Of a stretch of DNA of 64,000 bases, positions 53,326 to 60,744 are shown piece after piece. Within the stretch, counting starts at the first letter, position 1. The number at the start of each line of letters is the position of its first letter. The notes under the pieces are model-generated. The model was not told where the DNA came from. It did no database searches and was given only the letters and a program-made list of their open reading frames with translations. Source of the stretch: Lysobacter arvi (lineage in GTDB: Bacteria; Pseudomonadota; Gammaproteobacteria; Xanthomonadales; Xanthomonadaceae); contig JARUHG010000001.1 of NCBI GenBank assembly GCA_031216755.1, positions 1,178,001-1,242,000 of the forward strand. Reading direction: 5' to 3'. A program made the translations under genes and the position numbers.

Positions 53326-53721
53326 ATGATGATGAGCCTGGGGATGTTCGTCTTCGCGCTGCCCACGCTGGCTTACCAGCAACTGCAGCGCCAGGTGGCG
53401 TGGCGCCACGCCAGCACGGAGCGCGTGGGCGCACGTGCCGCGCACCAGTACGTCGGCCCAGGTGACGAGACCATCAACCTGAGCGGCATGCTGGTGCCGG
53501 AGATCGCCGGCGAGCGCGTCAACCTGGACATGCTGCGCGAGCTGGCTGACCAAGGCGAGGCGCTGCCGCTGGTGGATGGCACTGGCCGCGTCTATGGCGC
53601 CTTCGCCATCGAATCGCTCAGCGAAACGCAGACGCTGTTCTTCGATGACGGCACACCGCGGAAGATCGACTTCCAGCTGGCGCTGAAACGCGTGGACGAC
53701 GACGCGGTGACGCGCCAATGA
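53326..53721 (+). CDS. U: tail protein U (P2 gpU-like)
   Basis: A 131-aa tail protein: MFVFALPTLAYQQLQRQVAWRHASTERVGARAAHQYVGPGDETINLSGMLVPEIAG and LRELADQGEALPLVDGTGRVYGAFAIESL. Matches gpU. ATG 53326 with further in-frame ATGs at 53329 and 53332. It overlaps D by four bases (ATGA). Confidence 0.95.
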   Translation: MMMSLGMFVFALPTLAYQQLQRQVAWRHASTERVGARAAHQYVGPGDETINLSGMLVPEIAGERVNLDMLRELADQGEALPLVDGTGRVYGAFAIESLSETQTLFFDDGTPRKIDFQLALKRVDDDAVTRQ

Positions 53722-54707
53722 GCCAGGCGCCCTACCCGATCCCCGCCTTCCGCGTGACGCTGGACGGGCAGGATCTGACTGACCGCATCGCCCCGCGCCT
53801 GATCGACCTGACGCTCACCGAGAACCGCGCCGGCGAGGCCGACCAGTTGGACCTGCGGATCCACGACCACGACGGCCGCATGGCGCTCCCGCGGCGCGGC
53901 GTGACCATCGCCGTGGCGTTGGGCTGGAAAGGCGGCGAGATGGTCGACAAGGGCACGTTCAAGGTCGACGAGGTGGAGCACAGCGGCCCGCCGGACATCA
54001 TCACCATCCGCGCGCGCAGCGCGGACCTGACCGCCGAGCTGCGCAATCGCCGTGAGCGCAGCTGGGATAGCACCACGCTCGGCGCCATCCTCACCACCAT
54101 CGCGGGCGAACACGGCCTGACACCGCGAATCGCACCCGCGCTCGCCGACCGCGCGATTGACCACCTGGATCAGACCGAAAGCGACGCCGCCCTGCTCACG
54201 CGCTTGGCGAAGCAGTACGACGCCGTGTCCACCATCAAGGCCGGGCACCTGGTCTTCGCGCCGATCGGCAGCGGCACGACCACAGGCGGCGAGCCGCTGC
54301 CGGAGGTAGTCATCCACCGTCGTGATGGCGACACCCATACTTACCGCACGGCCAGCCGCGACGAATATAGCGGCGTGCGCTCGTACTGGCATCACAAGGC
54401 GGGCGCGACCCGAAAGAGCGTGCTGGTCGGCGACAGCGGCAACGCCAAGCGCCTGCCCAATACATTCGCTTCGGAAACGGAAGCGCGCCAGGCGGCACAC
54501 TCGGAGTGGGAGCGCCTATATCGCGGCGCGGCCACCTTGAGCGTGTCGCTCGCCATGGGGCACCCTGAAATCTACCCAGAGCAGAGCGCCCGGCTGGCGG
54601 GATTTGCAGACGAGATTAGTGATCGCAAATGGCTGATTGCCAAGGCAACCCATTCCCTTACAGATCGAGGCTTGACGACTGCCCTCGATATGGAAGGTGC
54701 TCAGTAA
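53718..54707 (+). CDS. D: late control/tail protein D (P2 gpD-like)
   Basis: A 329-aa hub protein: IPAFRVTLDGQDLTDRIAPRLIDLTLTENRAGEADQLDLRIHDHDGRM, then PPDIITIRARSADLTAELRNRRERSW and KLIAKATHSLTDRGLTT-like end. gpD is the baseplate hub. It is last in the V-D operon; a ~270-bp non-coding gap follows, then cargo. Confidence 0.95.
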   Translation: MSQAPYPIPAFRVTLDGQDLTDRIAPRLIDLTLTENRAGEADQLDLRIHDHDGRMALPRRGVTIAVALGWKGGEMVDKGTFKVDEVEHSGPPDIITIRARSADLTAELRNRRERSWDSTTLGAILTTIAGEHGLTPRIAPALADRAIDHLDQTESDAALLTRLAKQYDAVSTIKAGHLVFAPIGSGTTTGGEPLPEVVIHRRDGDTHTYRTASRDEYSGVRSYWHHKAGATRKSVLVGDSGNAKRLPNTFASETEARQAAHSEWERLYRGAATLSVSLAMGHPEIYPEQSARLAGFADEISDRKWLIAKATHSLTDRGLTTALDMEGAQ

Positions 54708-54977
54708 GCTAGGAGGGCGATCTCATAAGGGCACTAACGCTGGACGCCTCATTGCGCAGCTAACCATGCGTGGCACCTTCTCGCCGGACAACAGCGGATC
54801 AGGCACGCACCCAATCCAGCAAGACCCTTATCCACATATCTCGTGCTACAGGCCAAACCGCCCTTTCTCACCAGCGCCCGAGGTCCAAGTACACTCTTCC
54901 CAGCTACCCAGATCGACGAACACAGGGGGTAGCAAGGTGCCGCACTATGCAGCCAGGGAGCAAGGGGAGCGAGGGCG

Positions 54978-57900
54978 ATGATCAAGAAAAGTCTGCAACC
55001 AGAGGCTCAACGCCTCTTAAAAGTGTGGTGGAAGGCCAGGAAAGCCGCCGGCTCAGATACGGGCTCAGCCTTCCGCGTCCACTTGATGCGCTCCGCTGAA
55101 CGACCACTTCACATGGCGCTATCGGCGCTCGCGACAACGCTCGTTGTTCTCATTGTCACATACCTACTCTCGCTCAAGGCGGCTGACGGTTTTGCTCAGT
55201 TGTTCACACCCATCACGTCACTGATACCCAGGATGGCTCCGGAAGAGCTACGAACGGCATCTGACGGCTTCATGCAAGCTCAAGCTGCCCTTGCAGCCCT
55301 TTCCTTTCCGATCGCCATAGCCTTTGCGGCCTTAAGCCACGACAAGGAGCAAAGAACTACAACAATGGAGATCTATTTCGTAGAAGCAGCAGTGCTGCTA
55401 CTGGCACTGAGCTCTTTCGCCTTCATCGTCGCACTGCTGGCATTTCAGGGTATATACGAGCTTGCAGGCGGCTTTGATGTTAAGCCACGCCGCTTCTTCT
55501 GCGCGTTGATGCTTGCAGGGATGTGCATCTGGATGACAGTGAACCTTGCGCTAACGTCTTGGTTCACCATAAAGACGTTTGAATTCCTAAGCAGAGACGG
55601 GAGGCGGCGCTTTCTAGCGGCGTACGCGGTGCAAGCGGTCAGGAGTCGCGCAGCCAGAAGCCACATCATGAATTGGCTATTGCAGAACGAACTCTCAGAG
55701 CTAAAGAGACGCGCGCTTGTGGACTGGAACTCCGTCACGATCCTCGACCGCAACTATCGGGCCGTGCAAAGGATCTTCTCGAAAGAGCACGAGCTCATTG
55801 ACGCAAATCCTCGCCAGCTTGCGCGACTTCTGCAGCGCTACTCCAACTTGGGCTCCGTAAATCGCGCGCAGATACAGATTCCACCGCACACATGGCACGT
55901 GGGCGCCAAAAGTCATGAGCTTGTTCTTATACCAAAGGACAGGGAGCCGAGCAGGAAGACTGAGCGAGCCATTGCCAAGTGCTTCACGTTCAGAACCGGA
56001 GGGAGAAGCCACCTCTTCGACGAGTACGGCGAATACGTTGCGACGGTCTTAGGAGAAGCACGGAGCGCAAAACTACGCGGCGACTCCATCACCTACGTAT
56101 ATCAGATCGCAACATTTACTCAGTTGATGCAAGGAGCGCTTTATCGGGGATTTGATCTCGCAGTGGTCGCGGCAGCTGATCGTCACATCCTCGAAAGCAT
56201 TCCGGCCAATGCCGATATTTGGACATTCTTACGTCCTGCAAAACACTTCGTGTATGAGGATCTGATACCAGCTGCGGTGCGTGGCGACGGCCATTGGTTC
56301 CTCACCTTCACGCGCGAACTTTCAGGCTTCTTGACAACGCAGAGCAACGAGCATGCGAGCACGACCCTACAAAAGGATGTGATCCAGTTCATGACTTGGC
56401 TGGTCACTCGATTGAGCGAAGAGTGGCGAGACCTAAGAGACGAGCACGTCGCGACTGGCACGCTTCAAAAAGGCTCAACGAAACTGAAAGAGCCCTACGC
56501 GCGCAAGTACGAAAAAGTACTTAGCGAGCTCACTGGACTGCGCGAACACAACGACTCGTTTCTCGCCAACTGGCAGTACTCAAAGGCCGCTTGGAATGAA
56601 GCAGCACAGGGCGTCTACCTCCTCTTCCTTCACTGCGAAAGCTTAGCAATCTCTGTTCATAACGCAATCGCTCTCGATGATCTACAAGCCGCGGAATGGT
56701 GGACCGATTGCTTTATCCGCTGGCCAAGCCAGCATGGTTACGCCTTCTCGGAGTCGGTGCTCATGGATGATGAATTCATCCGAAACTGGATTACTGCTTC
56801 GGTATTTGAACAACCTCAACCGGACCATGCTGCGGCAACGAAGTACCAGGTAATTAGACACTTCTGGCAAGATGCACGCATTATTCTGCTAGCCAAACTC
56901 GTTGCGGAACGCGAGCAAAAGAAGGCAAGAATATTGGAACGCGCAATCTCTTCCATTGTGTCAATGAACCCGATTATGCCGGGCGGGCACATTAATAGAG
57001 AAGAGACCGCATGGAACGCGCCCAGAGTGCTGTCAGACGCGCTACGAATGCTCTTGCATTCCACAGGGTCTCTTGAGCATACCGTTCTGGCGTCGACAAC
57101 CGAATCACTGCTGACGTTCGGACGACCTCATATGGTCACTGGGCGCTTGTATAGCGCATGGGGCTCCGATGACGCCAGCTCGCTGTTGAGGCAAATCTTG
57201 ATCCTAGTCGTTAGCGCTTCAGTTCGCCCGTGGTCCACGAGTGTGCAGGCGGAAACCCTTCTACGTTGGCTCGTTGCAGATGAGGGCAGAAAGCACAGCG
57301 GAAAGCAGCATTTGACGCAACTCCTAATTCACGCTGACGAGCTCGATCACGAGGAATTGGCGGAGCACTTCGGCGAATCGTTCCCGGAAGTAGTCTCGTG
57401 GCCCGAGTCCATCCGCATTGCAAAAGAAGCAATTGCGCACCTCATAGGTGGGATCGAACGACAGCACGCGGACGCTCTCAACAAAGCCCCGCTAAGCGAC
57501 CGGCGTCTTAGCGAAATTGCCAGGGCGGCAGAAGCAACTGCGTTTGCAAAGGAAAGCGGAGGCGTCGGCGTCAGGCTCTTTCAGCACGTGGAAATAGCTG
57601 ATGCGAGCGACGGGACCAAGGACTACACGCTGAGGATAGCTGGGGTTTCAAGAGCGATGGTCGTCGATATTCCAAACCCCGTTCGACCGATCAATGAGGA
57701 GGAATGGTTGGCAAAGGCGGTCCGTGATCACGTGTCACGCACGGTGATGCTGCTCTCGTCTCGCTCATTACTGAAGAATGAGGTACAAACACCCACACCT
57801 GAAAGCTACTTTGCGGAGATCCAAAACCAAATTCGCGTCCATGGCTCGGATCCCGATTCAATCCTACTGCTCACTCACAACCAGACCAGCCCAGAATGGC

Positions 57901-58250
57901 TCTGGCAGTGGCGCTATCCTGAGATGTATAGCATCGCGCATCCAGAGAATCTGTGGATCGATCTCAATCCCAGCTCAGTAGAGGGATTGCGGCCATTCAT
58001 CGCGGTGAATGGGGTAAAAGTTGTGAGGGCTCCTGTCTCCTCAACAGCATCCCTCAGCCTCCCACGGAATGCTTTTAGAAGACTGATCTTCTCGCGGTAC
58101 GGTTCCGGAAGTCTCATAAATGCGCAGTGGCACCCCGAGGGTGATGGTTCCACTGAAGGCGTTCTGCAGCTCAGCTGGCGAGCGCGGATCGAGGTAGCGG
58201 AGCGTGTTGCCACTGCTCTTGTGCACGATGTAAATGTGTCAGCACATTGA
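54978..58250 (+). CDS. large unknown membrane protein (prophage cargo, candidate defence)
   Basis: A 1090-aa protein with four N-terminal membrane helices (about 47-66, 101-119, 133-157, 173-197) and an ~890-residue cytoplasmic, mostly helical C-terminal region. I find no Walker, nuclease, TIR, Toprim or kinase motif. The gene's GC is well below that of its neighbours and uses AGA/ATA codons more often, showing recent acquisition. It lies alone on the plus strand between D and the regulation genes, where P2 phages keep cargo. GGGGAGC before ATG 54978 is a good ribosome site. Anti-phage or membrane-linked function is inference; the family is unknown to me. Confidence 0.75.
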   Translation: MIKKSLQPEAQRLLKVWWKARKAAGSDTGSAFRVHLMRSAERPLHMALSALATTLVVLIVTYLLSLKAADGFAQLFTPITSLIPRMAPEELRTASDGFMQAQAALAALSFPIAIAFAALSHDKEQRTTTMEIYFVEAAVLLLALSSFAFIVALLAFQGIYELAGGFDVKPRRFFCALMLAGMCIWMTVNLALTSWFTIKTFEFLSRDGRRRFLAAYAVQAVRSRAARSHIMNWLLQNELSELKRRALVDWNSVTILDRNYRAVQRIFSKEHELIDANPRQLARLLQRYSNLGSVNRAQIQIPPHTWHVGAKSHELVLIPKDREPSRKTERAIAKCFTFRTGGRSHLFDEYGEYVATVLGEARSAKLRGDSITYVYQIATFTQLMQGALYRGFDLAVVAAADRHILESIPANADIWTFLRPAKHFVYEDLIPAAVRGDGHWFLTFTRELSGFLTTQSNEHASTTLQKDVIQFMTWLVTRLSEEWRDLRDEHVATGTLQKGSTKLKEPYARKYEKVLSELTGLREHNDSFLANWQYSKAAWNEAAQGVYLLFLHCESLAISVHNAIALDDLQAAEWWTDCFIRWPSQHGYAFSESVLMDDEFIRNWITASVFEQPQPDHAAATKYQVIRHFWQDARIILLAKLVAEREQKKARILERAISSIVSMNPIMPGGHINREETAWNAPRVLSDALRMLLHSTGSLEHTVLASTTESLLTFGRPHMVTGRLYSAWGSDDASSLLRQILILVVSASVRPWSTSVQAETLLRWLVADEGRKHSGKQHLTQLLIHADELDHEELAEHFGESFPEVVSWPESIRIAKEAIAHLIGGIERQHADALNKAPLSDRRLSEIARAAEATAFAKESGGVGVRLFQHVEIADASDGTKDYTLRIAGVSRAMVVDIPNPVRPINEEEWLAKAVRDHVSRTVMLLSSRSLLKNEVQTPTPESYFAEIQNQIRVHGSDPDSILLLTHNQTSPEWLWQWRYPEMYSIAHPENLWIDLNPSSVEGLRPFIAVNGVKVVRAPVSSTASLSLPRNAFRRLIFSRYGSGSLINAQWHPEGDGSTEGVLQLSWRARIEVAERVATALVHDVNVSAH

Positions 58251-58339
58251 CATTGCCGAGGCGGCTCTCGTTGGCCATCTAGGTGTCGATCGGCGCGAGG
58301 GCCGGAAAGCGTCGTTAACCTAGTACCGGCATTTCGGCG

Positions 58340-59041
58340 CTACTTTGTCGTAAGGCGGACCTTCTTGTTGCCGCCCTTCCGAGGACGGAAGATTTCAATT
58401 CGATAATGCTGGGGCACTGGATACTCTGGCGCACGCGGGAGTCTTGGTTTCGGCTCCCGTTGCGGAATATCTACTTCTTCACACGGCTCCCAGAAATCAC
58501 CAGGCAAAGGGAGCTGCTCGGGAAAACGAGGGGCTTCCGCTAGACCCCTCGCAAGCTCCGTGAGGAACTCGGGGGAGCTTGCCGCTTCCGCTCCCCACCT
58601 ATCTTGAACCTCCTGCATTGCTTGATCGGATGTCATCACACCACGCTGCACCCTATCGAACAACGTCCTAAGGTAGAAGATCTCACCGCCACTTTGCTTG
58701 GAGTTGCCGCGTGCACTCCTGCAGCCGAACCTCGCTTTGGCTTGCTCAAAGAGCGCGCCGGTTACGTACGACGCCTGATCACGGATAGTCTGCACTCCAG
58801 ACACAAAGCTCCCGTAATTGCCAATCGCGAGATACAGAGCTCCGACCGTTGCAGCCACCCTGCCTAGGCCCTTTATCGAGCCCTCTTCCACTACAAGCGT
58901 TACAGCGTAGTCTGGAAGCCGAAGATGGCTCTCAACGTAGCTATCCCACTCGTCGAAGAGCTGCGTTGAGTAGCGCTCGAAGTCAGTCTTCGCGAACGCC
59001 GGAGATTTGACGTAAAAGGAAGTTGTCACAACATCAAGCAT
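58340..59041 (-). CDS. unknown cargo protein, 233 aa
   Basis: A 233-aa protein: DFERYSTQLFDEWDSYVESHLRLP, a weak hydrophobic stretch (GLGRVAATVGALYLAIGNYGSFVSGV, about 58-83) and a Pro/Arg-rich tail (QREPKPRLPRAPEYPVPQHYRIEIFRPRKGGNKKVRL). I recognise no family. ATG 59041 follows GAGGGGG at five bases. The lipoprotein gene upstream ends 22 bp before, so the two form one leftward operon. It is tail-to-tail with the 1090-aa gene (89-bp gap). Confidence 0.6.
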   Translation of the reverse strand: MLDVVTTSFYVKSPAFAKTDFERYSTQLFDEWDSYVESHLRLPDYAVTLVVEEGSIKGLGRVAATVGALYLAIGNYGSFVSGVQTIRDQASYVTGALFEQAKARFGCRSARGNSKQSGGEIFYLRTLFDRVQRGVMTSDQAMQEVQDRWGAEAASSPEFLTELARGLAEAPRFPEQLPLPGDFWEPCEEVDIPQREPKPRLPRAPEYPVPQHYRIEIFRPRKGGNKKVRLTTK

Positions 59042-59063
59042 TGCGCCCCCTCGACACCCTGCC

Positions 59064-59525
59064 TCAAATGTTGGTCGTTAGCTCGCCTAGGTGCGACTTG
59101 GCGGCTGCTGCATTCAACGGCCCAAATTCCATGCAGCGCTGCGCGCCTCCTTCAAAGAGCCAACCAGAGCTGGCACTTTCATCCAAAACTGCGATGCGCT
59201 CGATTCCCTCACTTTTCCAGTCGCAGCTCGGAAGCTGCGAGATCAAGCACATGCAGAGCGAGCTAACTGCGAACTCGTACTCATCTCGCTCAATCCGATC
59301 ACTGGCATGGGGGTTGGTTGATCGTAGTTTGACCAGGACTAGTGCGTCTCCGGCAACCAAGGCTCGATACTTGAGGGCCTTCGTTGCCGCCAAAACGGAC
59401 GGGGGAACTAGGCGTGGCTCGCCGCTCAGCAGCTCTTCGACTTCCGCACTCCGGCCTGACGATGTACATGCCACGACTAGCAACGACGCAGCCAACGTTG
59501 TGAAAAACTTGGAAATCCGACTCAA
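59064..59525 (-). CDS. putative phage-encoded lipoprotein
   Basis: A 153-aa protein with a lipoprotein signal: SRISKFFTTLAASLLVVAC, where LVVAC is the lipobox. After the Cys it has TSSGRSAEVEELL and further Cys residues (SLCMCLISQLPSC). It should be anchored to the inner or outer membrane. Start: TTG 59525 is chosen because AGAAGGAA lies eight bases upstream; GTG 59549 is eight codons further upstream and has no clear site. Phage lipoproteins often block superinfection by masking a receptor; this is inference. It is first in the operon with the 233-aa protein. Confidence 0.55.
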   Translation of the reverse strand: MSRISKFFTTLAASLLVVACTSSGRSAEVEELLSGEPRLVPPSVLAATKALKYRALVAGDALVLVKLRSTNPHASDRIERDEYEFAVSSLCMCLISQLPSCDWKSEGIERIAVLDESASSGWLFEGGAQRCMEFGPLNAAAAKSHLGELTTNI

Positions 59526-59635
59526 CTGGTGCGTTCCTTCTGGAGTCACTCAAAGCACTTAGGCAGCGATAATGTTTACCGTGCCGACGATCATGTTTCC
59601 CGCTATGTACTGACCAATGCAGTGGACGCAACGGG

Positions 59636-60085
59636 TCACTTTTCTGAGCCCTTTTTTGAGCCGCCTACATTGATGGTCATGCCAGGTTGATGCGCGCCCC
59701 CGAAAACCACTTGGCCTTGCGAGCCACCAGAGATCGTCGCACCGCTCGCCCCGGCCTCTACCCGAGCGGCAGCACCAAGCGCAGCACGGATTACCGATTG
59801 CACCTCGGGCGATGCCGCGCGATAGCGCGATAGAAGTTCGGCTTCGTCGACTGTCGGCTCTCGTCCTGCCAGCCCAGTAACAATGAACTGCACGTCGGCG
59901 CCCAGTTGGGCCATGGATGCGAGGTAAAGCGCATCGGGAGCACGCTTCCCGCTTTCGTAGTTTCTTTGCGTGACGCTGGTGACGCCTGCCCGGTCGGCGA
60001 GTTCAGCTTGCGTAAGCCCTAAGCGCTTTCGCTCAGCGCGCAGGCGCGCGCCAATGGCCTCACCGTTGGAAAAATTCGTATTCAT
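59636..60085 (-). CDS. CI-like repressor (XRE/HTH_3)
   Basis: A 149-aa regulator. An N-terminal HTH_3 domain (IGARLRAERKRLGLTQAELADRAGVTSVTQRNYESGKRAPDALYLASMAQLG) is followed by a Gly/Ser-rich tail (GATISGGSQGQVVFGG). There is no LexA/CI peptidase domain, so autoproteolytic SOS induction is unlikely. A palindromic operator lies just upstream of its ATG (60085), and the HTH gene on the other strand starts at 60158. It is the likely lysogeny repressor. Confidence 0.82.
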   Translation of the reverse strand: MNTNFSNGEAIGARLRAERKRLGLTQAELADRAGVTSVTQRNYESGKRAPDALYLASMAQLGADVQFIVTGLAGREPTVDEAELLSRYRAASPEVQSVIRAALGAAARVEAGASGATISGGSQGQVVFGGAHQPGMTINVGGSKKGSEK

Positions 60086-60095
60086 CCGGTGTTGC

Positions 60096-60117
60096 TATGG
60101 AAACATACGTTTCCATA
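60096..60117. promoter_or_regulatory. palindromic operator between repressor and early gene
   Basis: TATGGAAAC (60096-60104) and GTTTCCATA (60109-60117) are perfect 9-bp arms with a 4-bp ATAC spacer. It lies 10 bp from the repressor ATG and 40 bp from the divergent start, so it probably governs both promoters. Confidence 0.75.
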
Positions 60118-60157
60118 TAGTCATCCATGTTGAGCAGATGTGAACGGTATCGCACGG

Positions 60158-60379
60158 ATGAAGACCGCAACAGGCATTTCCCCTTCCAACCGCGAGAAAG
60201 TCCGAAAACGCTTCGAACGCGACGGCGTGAACATCGCCGAATTCGCGCGTACGCACGGGCTGAACAGGGACACCGTCTATCAGGTGTTATCGGGAGCGAA
60301 GAAGGGCCGCCGCGGGGAGGCGCATCGTGCGGCAGTGCTACTCGGGCTGAAGCCCAAGCCGCGAAAGGTGACCCCATGA
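60158..60379 (+). CDS. small HTH DNA-binding protein (Cox/Cro-like)
   Basis: A 73-aa basic protein: MKTATGISPSNREKVRKRFERDGVNIAEFARTHGLNRDTVYQVLSGAKKGRRGEAHRAAVLLGL. A helix-turn-helix is at IAEFARTHGLNRDTVYQVLSG. The 'NREKVR..F...G..I.E.A...G......YQVL.G....RRG..H..AV.LGL' pattern is common in small phage and plasmid regulators of Xanthomonadaceae. Start ATG 60158; an in-frame GTG lies at 60140. It is the early lytic switch or excision-factor candidate and overlaps the zinc-finger gene (ATGA). Confidence 0.7.
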   Translation: MKTATGISPSNREKVRKRFERDGVNIAEFARTHGLNRDTVYQVLSGAKKGRRGEAHRAAVLLGLKPKPRKVTP

Positions 60380-60669
60380 CTCGCGTCGTCACCATGACCT
60401 GCCCCGCCTGCCAGACGCCCGGCCGGATCCGGTCGTCCGCTGCCCTCAGCAACGTGGTGCGCGTGCAGTACTTCGTCTGCCGCATGCTCGGGTGCGGCTG
60501 CCAGTGGAAGGTGCTCGCCGAGTCGGTGTCCATCCTCACCCCCAGCGCGCTCCCGTTCGCGGCGGAGCCGCTTCCGAAGATGGACGAGGACGAACGCATT
60601 GCGCTGTTCGTCAGCCAGAAATCTGCAGGCCAGCAGGCCGACATGTTCGCGCCCTCACCGCCTCGCTGA
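60376..60669 (+). CDS. Ogr/Delta-like zinc-finger late activator
   Basis: A 97-aa protein with a zinc-binding pattern MTCPACQTPGRIRSSAALSN, then YFVCRMLGCGCQWKVLAESVSIL. The CxxC..C..C arrangement and following block match the Ogr/Delta family, the activators of P2 late promoters. It carries a C-terminal extension of about 40 residues beyond typical Ogr (72 aa). Late-operon sites of the AGT/TGT-N12-ACA type at 36855, 42468 and 47379 fit its action. It overlaps the upstream HTH gene by 4 nt. Confidence 0.82.
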   Translation: MTRVVTMTCPACQTPGRIRSSAALSNVVRVQYFVCRMLGCGCQWKVLAESVSILTPSALPFAAEPLPKMDEDERIALFVSQKSAGQQADMFAPSPPR

Positions 60670-60744
60670 CGCCCACGCGTCTCGCCCCACGCTCGCCCCT
60701 CCACTTCCCCCGGTCGCTTCGACCGGGCACGGATTCGCTTTGCC

